Position numbers and translations under genes: made by a program
Shown: piece by piece, positions 8,773 to 16,555 of the stretch
Numbering within the stretch: the stretch's first letter is position 1
Layout: each line of letters begins with the position of its first letter
The notes under the pieces: generated by a model
Told to the model about the DNA's origin: nothing
The model's input: only the letters and a program-made list of their open reading frames with translations
The model's database searches: none
Source: Draconibacterium aestuarii
GTDB lineage: Bacteria > Bacteroidota > Bacteroidia > Bacteroidales > Prolixibacteraceae
DNA: 64,000 nt
Reading direction: 5' to 3'
NCBI GenBank assembly: GCA_026671195.1
Contig: JAPOHD010000005.1
Span: forward strand, 248,001-312,000

Positions 8773-9723
8773 TTACCAAACAAACCGCCCCTTTTGCGTT
8801 TCGGCTTTGGCAGTTTCGTAATCTGCAATCAGCTTTTCCATAATCTGTTTTACCGGAAGGATTTCGTTGATCTGAGCCGAAACCTGTCCGATTTCGAGTT
8901 CGCCTTCGGTTAAATCGCCTTCAAAAATTCCTTTTTTGGCGCGTCCGCGTCCTAAAAGTTCACGCAATTCATCCGGAGATTTCCCTGCCTTTTCGGCCTC
9001 ATCCACCTGTTCGAAAAAGCTGTTTTTTATTAAACGCGTGGGGGCCAGTTTTTTTAAGGCCAGCTTTGTAGCACCTTCCCCCAGGGAAGCAACCAGCTTT
9101 TTAAAATCGGGATGTGCCGACGATTCTTCTGCAATGGCAAATGCCGAACCGATCTGTACGCCATCAGCTCCTAAAACCATGGCTGCCAGCATGGCTTCGC
9201 CCGAGCCAATTCCACCCGCTGCCAATAACGGCAAAGTAGTGGCTTTCCGCACTGAAGGAATCAACGACAGAGTTGTGGTTTCCTCTCTCCCATTATGCCC
9301 GCCGGCTTCAAAACCTTCGGCAACAATGGCATCCACTCCTGCCTCTTCACATTTGGCCGCAAAAAACGAACTCGACACCACATGCGCCACTGTAATTCCC
9401 TTTTCCTTTAACCAGCCGGTCCATTTTTTCGGGCTACCTGCCGAAGTAAAAACCACAGGTACTTTGTGTTTGGCAATAATGTCCATAATACGTTCGGTTT
9501 CGGGATAAAGCAAAGGCACATTCACACCAAAAGGTTTATCGGTAGCCGCTTTGCACTTAATAATGTGTTCTTCCAGGGTTTCAGGATGCATCGATCCGGC
9601 ACCAATTAACCCAAGTCCGCCACAATTGCTAACTGCCGAAGCCAGTTTCCAGCCCGAACACCAAACCATACCTCCCTGAATTACGGGGTATTTTATATTG
9701 AATAATTCACAAATTCTATTCAT
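8773..9723 (-). CDS. Nitronate monooxygenase / FabK-like flavin oxidoreductase
   Basis: A 316-residue FMN-dependent TIM-barrel enzyme of the 2-nitropropane dioxygenase/FabK family. Typical motifs are YPVIQGGMVW at the start, GGLGLIGAG, GFEAGGHNG with the catalytic-region histidine, LAAGGIGSG, and GADGVQIGSAF for phosphate binding. Members either oxidise nitronates or act as enoyl-ACP reductases, and sequence reading alone does not decide between them. Length fits the family. The gene stands alone between the 42-bp repeat and the cdaA operon. Confidence 0.82.
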   Translation of the reverse strand: MNRICELFNIKYPVIQGGMVWCSGWKLASAVSNCGGLGLIGAGSMHPETLEEHIIKCKAATDKPFGVNVPLLYPETERIMDIIAKHKVPVVFTSAGSPKKWTGWLKEKGITVAHVVSSSFFAAKCEEAGVDAIVAEGFEAGGHNGREETTTLSLIPSVRKATTLPLLAAGGIGSGEAMLAAMVLGADGVQIGSAFAIAEESSAHPDFKKLVASLGEGATKLALKKLAPTRLIKNSFFEQVDEAEKAGKSPDELRELLGRGRAKKGIFEGDLTEGELEIGQVSAQINEILPVKQIMEKLIADYETAKAETQKGRFVW

Positions 9724-9822
9724 AACACGAATTTTAAAGATCGTTAGAAACTACGATTACAAAGTTGACAAATCTAAATCCAGGAATAGTATAACCGGGT
9801 GGTCAGAAAAAATAGTTAACGA

Positions 9823-10623
9823 TTATTTTTTGTCATCGATGGCTTCTTCCAGGATGTTCTTCTCTAGAATTTCAATGAGTGCCTCTTTCGAAATGCGGCG
9901 TTTTATCTCACCTTTCTGCGACACCGAGATAGAACCTCGTTCTTCGGAAACGACAATACAGAGTGAATCTGAATTTTCTGTCATTCCTACTGCGGCCCGG
10001 TGACGTAATCCCAAGGCCTGATCGAGTTCCTTTTGCGTAAGTGGTAAAATACACCCCGCCGCTACAATTCGGTTTCCTTTTATAATGATGGCCCCGTCGT
10101 GAAGTGGCGAGTTCTTAAAAAATATGGTACGAATCAAAGAAGACGATATCCGGGCGTTGATTTTCTCGCCTGTATGAATTTGTTCGTCTAACTCCAAATC
10201 TCCGGCAATAACGATCAATGCCCCGGTTTTCGATTTCCCCATGGAAACACAGGCATCAACCAGGCTGTCGATTTGCTGATGATTGATTGTTTTTACTTTA
10301 CCGGCTCCAAATAATTTATCGAGCGAAAGAACCTTGTTTACATTGTAATTGGTACCGATAAATACCAGGAATTTGCGTATTTCGGGATGAAAAACAACAA
10401 TGAGTGCCAGTACACCTACACCAATAAACTGCCCCATAATGGAACCCAGCAGCTCCATATTTAGTGCTCTTACAATCAACCAGAATAAGTACAGCGAAAA
10501 CAGCCCGATTACAATATTAAATGCCACCGTTCCTTTTATCAAGCGGTAGAGCTGGAAAAGCAAAAATGCCACCAGCAAAATGTCGAGAATATCAAGAAAA
10601 CGTACGGTTATAAATGCCGGCAT
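9823..10623 (-). CDS. cdaA: Diadenylate cyclase CdaA
   Basis: A 266-residue membrane-bound enzyme that condenses two ATP into the second messenger c-di-AMP. Three N-terminal TM helices (about 10-30, 33-53, 57-77) are followed by a DisA_N catalytic domain. That domain carries the hallmark DGA motif (LHDGAIII) and RHR motif (GLRHRAAVGM). Its ATG overlaps the stop codon of folP by one base (TAATG), so the two are one transcription unit with coupled translation. c-di-AMP usually controls K+ and osmolyte balance and cell wall homeostasis. No CdaR regulator gene is adjacent. Confidence 0.93.
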   Translation of the reverse strand: MPAFITVRFLDILDILLVAFLLFQLYRLIKGTVAFNIVIGLFSLYLFWLIVRALNMELLGSIMGQFIGVGVLALIVVFHPEIRKFLVFIGTNYNVNKVLSLDKLFGAGKVKTINHQQIDSLVDACVSMGKSKTGALIVIAGDLELDEQIHTGEKINARISSSLIRTIFFKNSPLHDGAIIIKGNRIVAAGCILPLTQKELDQALGLRHRAAVGMTENSDSLCIVVSEERGSISVSQKGEIKRRISKEALIEILEKNILEEAIDDKK

Positions 10624-11501
10624 TATATCAGTGTTGCTTTAATTTCACAAAAAATCTTTACTGCCTCAACCGCTTCTTTAACGTCGTGAACACGTAAAAT
10701 ATCCGCTCCGCCCATTAAGGCAAGCGTGTTGGCAACTGTGGTTCCGTTCAGTGCCTCTTCCGGCGTAATATCCAAAGCTTTCCAAATCATCGATTTTCTG
10801 CTTAATCCAACCATCACCGGCAACTGGAATACTTTAAACGCATCCAAACGGTTCAGCAATTCGTAATTATGATCCAGGTTTTTACCAAATCCAAATCCCG
10901 GATCAAGAATTATATCTTTTACTCCAAACTTTGTTAAACGTTTTACCTTTTCGGCAAAATACGACGAAACATCTTTTATTAAATCATCATACTGCGGATC
11001 ATCCTGCATGTCGCGTGGTGTTCCCTGAATATGCGATAAAATATAGGGCATCTGCAGTTTCCCGATGGTTTCAAACATTTTCGAATCGAGCGTTCCTCCT
11101 GACACATCGTTAACAATTATCGGCCCGATTTCATCAATTACGCGCACGGCCACCCACGATCGGAACGTATCAATGGAAATTGGAATTTCGGGAAATTCGT
11201 TTCGAATCGCCCGCACTGCCGGAAGCAACCGGCCCAGTTCAATTTTTGTTGAAATATTTTCGGCACCCGGCTTGGTTGAAACGGCGCCAACATCAATAAC
11301 TGTAACACCGGCAGCAACCATCTGCTCAACAGCGGTTAACATCGTTTTCTCATCTTCCATTTTTCCCCCGTCGTAAAAGGAATCAGGCGTTATATTTACA
11401 ATTCCCATAACAATTGGGATGGAAAGATCTATAATACTGTTCCCCAACTGAATCGAACTATTACGTTTTAGGAATTTGCCAGCCGACTGCGTAATCAACA
11501 T
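10623..11501 (-). CDS. folP: Dihydropteroate synthase
   Basis: Joins p-aminobenzoate and dihydropterin pyrophosphate in folate synthesis. The TIM barrel shows GIVNITPDSFYDGG, the GAVSTKPGA loop, INDVSGG-like NDVSGGT, and DPGFGFGKN. I start at the ATG at 11501 (292 aa). The longest frame begins at a TTG at 11549, which would leave almost no leader after the -7 box at 11561-11568. The stop overlaps the cdaA start (TAATG). folP next to cdaA is a familiar Bacteroidota arrangement. Confidence 0.93.
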   Translation of the reverse strand: MLITQSAGKFLKRNSSIQLGNSIIDLSIPIVMGIVNITPDSFYDGGKMEDEKTMLTAVEQMVAAGVTVIDVGAVSTKPGAENISTKIELGRLLPAVRAIRNEFPEIPISIDTFRSWVAVRVIDEIGPIIVNDVSGGTLDSKMFETIGKLQMPYILSHIQGTPRDMQDDPQYDDLIKDVSSYFAEKVKRLTKFGVKDIILDPGFGFGKNLDHNYELLNRLDAFKVFQLPVMVGLSRKSMIWKALDITPEEALNGTTVANTLALMGGADILRVHDVKEAVEAVKIFCEIKATLI

Positions 11502-11560
11502 CAGGTCAAAAGCTTTTATGTTTAACAAATTATTTACAACCTGTAACAAGTCGTTAACTA

Positions 11561-11568
11561 CAAATGTA
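11561..11568 (-). promoter_or_regulatory. -7 element for folP-cdaA
   Basis: Minus-strand TACATTTG matches TAnnTTTG exactly, about 60 bases before the folP ATG. No good -33 TTTG is seen at the usual spacing. Confidence 0.5.
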
Positions 11569-11626
11569 AAATAAAACGGCTCAATTTTCTCATTTTTTAA
11601 TACTTTTATCCCTCATTTTAAACAGC

Positions 11627-12172
11627 ATGGAAAAAACAAACAAACAATATGACCAGGTAATCTCAATTTGCAGAAACATTTTCTCAAAAAAGATGACCGA
11701 CTACGGAACTGCGTGGAGAATACTTCGTCCGCAATCGCTTACCGACCAGATATATATTAAAGCACAGCGTATTAGGAGCATAGAAGAGAAAGGTGTTACT
11801 AAAGTTGACGAAGGTGTAAAACCTGAATTTATTGGGATCATTAATTATTGTATTATGGGTTTAATTCAACTGGAACTGGGCCCTGCTGATGAAGAAATGC
11901 CCAACGAAAAAACACAGGCACTTTACGACTCTTACTTTGAGAAGGCCAAAAAGTTGATGATGGACAAAAACCACGATTACGGCGAGGCCTGGAGAAATAT
12001 GCGAATTAGCTCCTACACCGATTTAATTCTGATGAAAATTAAACGTACCAAACAAATCGAAGACAATCAGGGTAAAACTATTATTTCGGAGGGCATTGAT
12101 GCCAACTATATGGACATGATAAACTATGCCGTTTTTGCTATGATTAAAATTGAATTCGAAAACGAAAATTAA
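11627..12172 (+). CDS. DUF1599 family protein
   Basis: A 181-residue soluble protein made of two related halves. The first half contains FSKKMTDYGTAWRILRPQS and LTDQIYIKAQRIRSIEE. The second repeats this pattern as MDKNHDYGEAWRNMRISS and YTDLILMKIKRTKQIE. This is DUF1599, a family proposed to act on nucleotides or modified bases, with no firm function. It is divergent from folP and 10 bases upstream of the DoxX-like gene, the usual order in Bacteroidota (DUF1599, BT_3928-like, tpiA). Confidence 0.88.
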   Translation: MEKTNKQYDQVISICRNIFSKKMTDYGTAWRILRPQSLTDQIYIKAQRIRSIEEKGVTKVDEGVKPEFIGIINYCIMGLIQLELGPADEEMPNEKTQALYDSYFEKAKKLMMDKNHDYGEAWRNMRISSYTDLILMKIKRTKQIEDNQGKTIISEGIDANYMDMINYAVFAMIKIEFENEN

Positions 12173-12181
12173 GCTTTTAGT

Positions 12182-13312
12182 ATGAAGATAGTCAAGCATA
12201 TTTCCCGTATTCTATTTGGAATCGTTTTTATCTTTTCAGGATTTGTAAAAGGAATTGATCCGCTGGGATCGACATATAAATTCACCGACTATTTTCATGC
12301 ACTTGGAATGGAGTGGCTGATTTGGGCCGCATTCCCGCTGGGTGTGTTGCTTGCATTTGGCGAGTTTGCCATTGGTGTGGCTTTTCTGTTTAACTGGTGG
12401 ATGCGTTTATTCTCGTGGCTGGGTTTACTGTTTATGGCCTTTTTCACACCACTAACCCTCTGGATTGCACTAAAAAATCCGGTAACCGATTGTGGATGTT
12501 TTGGCGATGCACTTGTTATTTCAAACTGGGAAACTTTCTATAAAAACCTTGTATTTATTGGGCTTGCCATTATTGCGGTGCTTAACCGAAATTGGTTTGC
12601 CAATCAGATAAAAACCAAACTACCTGCAGTACTGAGTATTCTTACTTTTGTCGTTTATTTTGGTATTGTGTTTCATTCCTACAATCATTTGCCGCTGTTT
12701 GATTTCAGACCCTATAAAATCGGGACCAACATTCCTGATGCCATGAGTACTCCGGAGGGAGCTCAAAAAGAAGTTTACGAGAATATTTTCTATTACAAAA
12801 ACAAAAATACAGGAGAAGTTCAAAAATTCACGGAAGAAAACTATCCGTGGCAAGATACCACCAATTGGGTTTACGATAATCTGGAGTCGATTTTGGTTCA
12901 AAAAGGTTACGAACCCCCTATTCATGATTTCACCATTGAAACCCCTGAAGGTGACAACATTAGCGATTTCTTTATTTACGACGAACAATATGTTTTTATG
13001 CTGGTTGCCTATGATTTGGCCAAATCGGAAACAAAATCGCAGGAGAATATTAATACACTGGCCGGTTGGGCAATGGAACAAGGTTTATCGTTTATTTGTC
13101 TCACCTCATCGTTACACGACGAAGCAATGGCTTTTGCCGAAGTTAATAGTGCACCTTACGAGTTTTTTAACTGCGACGAAATAACACTAAAAACAATGAT
13201 TCGTTCCAATCCGGGATTGATAGTGTTAAAAGACGGAACTATAATGGGGAAATGGCACTACAACGACATCCCTACTCCGGAAGAATTTGAGGCAGAATTT
13301 ATGACGGAATAA
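12182..13312 (+). CDS. BT_3928-like DoxX family protein with thioredoxin-like tail
   Basis: A 376-residue protein. The N-terminal about 160 residues form a four-helix DoxX-type membrane domain (FSGFVKGIDPLGSTYKF near the start, then CGCFGDALVISNWETFYKN). The C-terminal part (from about 240) has the outline of a thioredoxin-like fold without an obvious CxxC. The DCGCFGD motif after the third helix resembles MauE/DoxX proteins linked to disulfide chemistry. It lies between DUF1599 and tpiA, the conserved position of this family in the phylum. Precise function unknown. Confidence 0.82.
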   Translation: MKIVKHISRILFGIVFIFSGFVKGIDPLGSTYKFTDYFHALGMEWLIWAAFPLGVLLAFGEFAIGVAFLFNWWMRLFSWLGLLFMAFFTPLTLWIALKNPVTDCGCFGDALVISNWETFYKNLVFIGLAIIAVLNRNWFANQIKTKLPAVLSILTFVVYFGIVFHSYNHLPLFDFRPYKIGTNIPDAMSTPEGAQKEVYENIFYYKNKNTGEVQKFTEENYPWQDTTNWVYDNLESILVQKGYEPPIHDFTIETPEGDNISDFFIYDEQYVFMLVAYDLAKSETKSQENINTLAGWAMEQGLSFICLTSSLHDEAMAFAEVNSAPYEFFNCDEITLKTMIRSNPGLIVLKDGTIMGKWHYNDIPTPEEFEAEFMTE

Positions 13313-13481
13313 ATGGCGAATCGCTGAAAAGAGAATTTGATAAACTGAGAAATTGCAAATGAGGTTGAGACTGAGGCCACTTACAGCTTTGGGCCTGGTA
13401 CTCCTGCCTCTAAACACATCAATAAATAGTTAATTGTAAAAAAACTATATTTTCATCTACCCGAATATTCAACAAATCGTC

Positions 13482-13489
13482 TAAATTTG
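13482..13489 (+). promoter_or_regulatory. -7 element for tpiA
   Basis: TAAATTTG fits TAnnTTTG and lies 41 bases before the tpiA ATG at 13531, suggesting tpiA has its own promoter besides read-through from upstream. Confidence 0.5.
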
Positions 13490-13530
13490 TGTGCGATTTT
13501 GAAATATCTAATAATCTAAAATTCAATAAT

Positions 13531-14289
13531 ATGAGACAAAAGATAGTAGCAGGAAACTGGAAACTTAACACCACTGTTCAAGAAGGTGTTGAATTGGCAA
13601 AAGCAGTTGATACAATTGTTGCAGAGCAAGGTGCTGAAGATGTAGTAGTAGTATTAGGAGTTCCTTTTACTCACCTTACAAAAGTTGCAGAAACTGTTAA
13701 CACTGAACGTATTGGTGTTGCATCTCAAAACTGTGCTGCTGAAGCAAAAGGTGCTTACACTGGTGAAGTTTCAGTGAGCATGATCAAATCTACCGGTGCT
13801 AAATATGTTATTTTAGGTCACTCAGAGCGTCGTGAGTATTATGGCGAAACAAGCGAGACTTTAAATAAAAAATTAGCTTTGGCGCTGGAAGCCGGATTAA
13901 CTCCAATTTACTGTTGTGGCGAAGCTTTGGATATTCGCGAAGCAGGAACTCACAACGATTTTGTAGTTAACCAATTGGAAGAAACAGTATTCCAACTGTC
14001 TGCTGACGATTTCAAAAAAATTGTGATTGCTTACGAACCAATCTGGGCAATCGGAACCGGTGTTACTGCAAGTTCTGACCAGGCTCAAGATATGCACGCA
14101 AACATCCGTGCTGCAATCGCGTCTAAATTTGGAGAAGAAGTTGCTGAAGGTACTTCAATCCTTTACGGAGGAAGCTGCAATCCTAAAAATGCAAACGAAT
14201 TATTCGCCAATAAAGATGTTGATGGGGGTTTAATTGGGGGTGCATCTCTTAAAGCTGAAGATTTCATTGGAATCATTAATGCATACTAG
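13531..14289 (+). CDS. tpiA: Triosephosphate isomerase
   Basis: Interconverts dihydroxyacetone phosphate and glyceraldehyde 3-phosphate in glycolysis. The 252-residue barrel carries the substrate lysine in GNWKLN, the catalytic histidine in ILGHSERR, the catalytic glutamate in [11 protein letters not shown], and the phosphate loops YGGSCNP and [10 protein letters not shown] start at 13531 ([10 protein letters not shown]). The longer frame from 13489 is upstream leader, since it would begin within the -7 box. Third codon positions look more biased than in the neighbours, as expected for a highly expressed gene. Confidence 0.97.
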   Translation: MRQKIVAGNWKLNTTVQEGVELAKAVDTIVAEQGAEDVVVVLGVPFTHLTKVAETVNTERIGVASQNCAAEAKGAYTGEVSVSMIKSTGAKYVILGHSERREYYGETSETLNKKLALALEAGLTPIYCCGEALDIREAGTHNDFVVNQLEETVFQLSADDFKKIVIAYEPIWAIGTGVTASSDQAQDMHANIRAAIASKFGEEVAEGTSILYGGSCNPKNANELFANKDVDGGLIGGASLKAEDFIGIINAY

Positions 14290-14320
14290 GAATTAAGCAA
14301 CACGCTTAAAAACATACTTT

Positions 14321-14360
14321 TAAAGCCACATTTTTGTTTAACAACAAAATTGTGGCTTTA
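14321..14360 (+). terminator. Terminator after tpiA
   Basis: Inverted repeat TAAAGCCACA / TGTGGCTTTA, extended by TTTTTGTT / AACAAAA inside, followed by ATTTTATTT. It lies 32 bases after the tpiA stop and separates it from the lipoprotein gene. Confidence 0.8.
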
Positions 14361-14522
14361 ATTTTATTTAAACATTTTGCTGTAATCAAACAATATTTTG
14401 AAGTAATTATTACTTTTATACTCGGAATTTCTGACAAATTAACGCAAGCAACAAAAATTCTGGTCTTCTGGCTGACGTTATTTTGCTGAAATTTATAAAC
14501 CAACTTCAAAAAAAACAGTACA

Positions 14523-14972
14523 ATGAAAAACCAAATTTTAATCGTATCATTTGTTTTAGCCCTCTTTCTTTCCGGTTGTAATTCTTCAAAAAAAACAGAT
14601 GAGGTTGCATCCTATTCCTACGAAGAAGAAAAAGTTGAAATGAGTGCTGAGTTAAAGGCAAAAATGCCGGACTGGGTAGAGGAAGGCAAAATTTGTTACG
14701 GTTTGGTAGTTCAGATAACGGAAGATAACGTTCCGGTAAAAGGAAAAGCTATAAAGGCAAAAGTTGTACAAATTGGAGAAGATGCGGTAAAAATGAAAGC
14801 TCTCGAAACTGTAAGCCTGATGGAAGTGGAAGGTTGCAGCAAAATGGGTATTTCGAAAGGTGAGACCTGGGATGAAAATGATGGTGACTTCTACCTTACT
14901 CGCGAAGAAGCGATTAACAGGTTGAAAGAAATGAAGGTGTATAAAGATTCAGGGAAAGTTACCGTTGACTAA
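14523..14972 (+). CDS. Small lipoprotein of unknown function
   Basis: A 149-residue predicted lipoprotein with signal peptide and lipobox LSGC (Cys about residue 19), so it is anchored in the envelope. The mature part is acidic with a compact region PDWVEEGKICYGLVV and a conserved-looking pair of cysteines (about residues 59 and 103). No family recognised. It starts the long plus-strand cluster and is only 18 bases upstream of the ECF sigma factor gene, so it may be part of the sensing module or a product regulated with it. Confidence 0.65.
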   Translation: MKNQILIVSFVLALFLSGCNSSKKTDEVASYSYEEEKVEMSAELKAKMPDWVEEGKICYGLVVQITEDNVPVKGKAIKAKVVQIGEDAVKMKALETVSLMEVEGCSKMGISKGETWDENDGDFYLTREEAINRLKEMKVYKDSGKVTVD

Positions 14973-14990
14973 TCTTCTATTCCATTTCCA

Positions 14991-15560
14991 ATGACTGACA
15001 GTCAGATAATAAAGGAAATACAAAAAGACAATAACCTCGCCTTTCGGGCATTAATTAATAAATACAAAAAACTTGTTTTTAATACGGCATTCCGACTTGT
15101 AAAAAACACTTCGGATGCCGAAGACATTTTTCAGGATGTATTCCTGGAGATCTATAAGTCGTGTGCATATATCCAAAACGACGACGATCTTACCATGTGG
15201 ATTTATAAGATATCGTACAATAAATCGATTAGCTTTTTACGAAAAAAAAATCCGGCAAAAGCCAATAACTCCCCCGACGAAAAAAATACAACTGAACCTA
15301 ACAATAAAAGATTTATTGAAAACGCTACTCCTTCAAAACAGCTGGAAGAGAAAGAAAACATTGCCCACCTTTACCGTTTAATAGATCAACTTCCCGACAA
15401 ACAGAAAACCGTTTTACTCTTACATAAATTTGATGGATTAACACAAAAAGAGATTTGTGAAAAACTAAACTTGTCCATCGACTCGGTGGAATCCCTTATT
15501 TATAGAGCTAAAAAGAACTTACGACAGAAGCTTACAGAATACTTAAAACTTAATTCCTGA
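14991..15560 (+). CDS. ECF-type RNA polymerase sigma factor
   Basis: A 189-residue ECF sigma factor. Region 2 (about 20-90) contains NTAFRLVKNTSDAEDIFQDV and TMWIYKISYNKSISFLR. A polar linker follows, then region 4 (about 125-180) with LPDKQKTVLLLHKFDGLTQ and a helix-turn-helix IDSVESLIYRAKKNLRQ. The next gene starts 4 bases downstream. The two small downstream genes have the make-up of a periplasmic sensor and a one-TM protein, so this is probably a signal-responsive sigma for the downstream cluster. The target promoters are not identified. Confidence 0.92.
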   Translation: MTDSQIIKEIQKDNNLAFRALINKYKKLVFNTAFRLVKNTSDAEDIFQDVFLEIYKSCAYIQNDDDLTMWIYKISYNKSISFLRKKNPAKANNSPDEKNTTEPNNKRFIENATPSKQLEEKENIAHLYRLIDQLPDKQKTVLLLHKFDGLTQKEICEKLNLSIDSVESLIYRAKKNLRQKLTEYLKLNS

Positions 15561-15564
15561 AAAA

Positions 15565-16071
15565 ATGGAAAAGAAAAAACAAACCATAAAATGGCTGAAT
15601 ATTTTTTTGCTGATAATCAACATATCTGCATTTGCCACTTTTTTGTATATGAACCAAACCCAAAAATCAGAAAATACTGAAGCTTTTAATTCGGATGAAT
15701 ATTTAAAAGAAGTATTACAATTATCTGATAAACAATATGAGGAGGTCATGGAACTCGATCAAAAAGTATTTCGCAACTACCAGGTACTTATCGATATCCA
15801 ATGCGAAACAAATTTTGAACTTGTTAAAGAGCTTTCATCTGAAAATCCTTCAGAAGAAGAATTAAAACGACTTACCGATAAAATTGGGAAATACCATACA
15901 GCTGTAAAACGACAAACCGTAACTCATTTTAAAAACATAAAAAGTGTTTGCGACGACAATCAAAAACTTTTACTCGATAAATTATTGCTCGAAATGATGG
16001 AAGCTGGCGATCAGTGCGAATACTGTAATAAGGCCTCTTGCTCGCGAAGAAATCAACTTGACAAAAAATAA
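15565..16071 (+). CDS. Membrane-anchored Spy/CnrX-like periplasmic protein with Cys-rich tail
   Basis: A 168-residue protein with one N-terminal TM (about 10-28) and a periplasmic, almost wholly helical domain. The segment LKEVLQLSDKQYEEVMELDQ resembles the LTxxQ-type helical hairpins of Spy/CpxP/CnrX proteins, which sense metals or chaperone proteins. The C-terminus carries CEYCNKASC (about 152-160), three closely spaced cysteines that could bind metal or take part in redox sensing. It lies 4 bases after the sigma factor. In CnrYXH-type systems a protein of this layout is the periplasmic sensor; that parallel is my inference. Confidence 0.6.
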   Translation: MEKKKQTIKWLNIFLLIINISAFATFLYMNQTQKSENTEAFNSDEYLKEVLQLSDKQYEEVMELDQKVFRNYQVLIDIQCETNFELVKELSSENPSEEELKRLTDKIGKYHTAVKRQTVTHFKNIKSVCDDNQKLLLDKLLLEMMEAGDQCEYCNKASCSRRNQLDKK

Positions 16072-16133
16072 TTTTAAAAATATGTTCCTTTTTGCGCCGG
16101 ATTTTAATTTCATTTTCGTCTTATAAAATAAGA

Positions 16134-16505
16134 ATGAATTACAATAAGTTAGAAAATAATAGCTCGTCCCAACAATCTGATAAATTTTCAGAAAATAACA
16201 TTTCTATTCAGGTAGAAGAGATTTTGTCTGTTTTAGATGTTGATTCTGTTATTCCTGATGGATTAGTTGATAGAGTTATTGATAGCAAAGAGACCTTTAT
16301 AGAAAAAAACCATTTCAATTTTGATTTTTCCAAATACCTTCAAATTGCCGTTGTATTTGCTGCTGCAATTTCTATTGGAATTCTGATGGGAAAGAATGCT
16401 GACATTGCCTCATTTCGCAAAAGTCAGGACAAAAAAGAAAAGGCTTTGATCGAATTACGAGAAAGGTACCACCTAACTAACAACGACTCATTCGGAAGAT
16501 TATAA
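16134..16505 (+). CDS. One-TM protein, candidate anti-sigma factor
   Basis: A 123-residue protein from the ATG at 16134. The longer frame from 16092 has no support. A cytoplasmic-type N-terminus of about 67 residues contains a predicted helix pair (VEEILSVLDVDSVIPDGLVD). A single TM follows (YLQIAVVFAAAISIGILMG, about 69-87), then a basic tail of about 35 residues. This is the expected shape of a small membrane-bound anti-sigma factor. No zinc motif is present. It sits two genes after the ECF sigma and 50 bases before the polyferredoxin gene. Assignment rests on layout and context only. Confidence 0.5.
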   Translation: MNYNKLENNSSSQQSDKFSENNISIQVEEILSVLDVDSVIPDGLVDRVIDSKETFIEKNHFNFDFSKYLQIAVVFAAAISIGILMGKNADIASFRKSQDKKEKALIELRERYHLTNNDSFGRL

Positions 16506-16555
16506 TATACAAACCGGTTGAATTACTTATTCAATCCGATATTATTAAATACAAA

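Noticed and set aside
8936-9508. Long plus-strand open frame of 190 residues
   Set aside because: It is antisense to the well-supported flavin oxidoreductase gene and has no family pattern.
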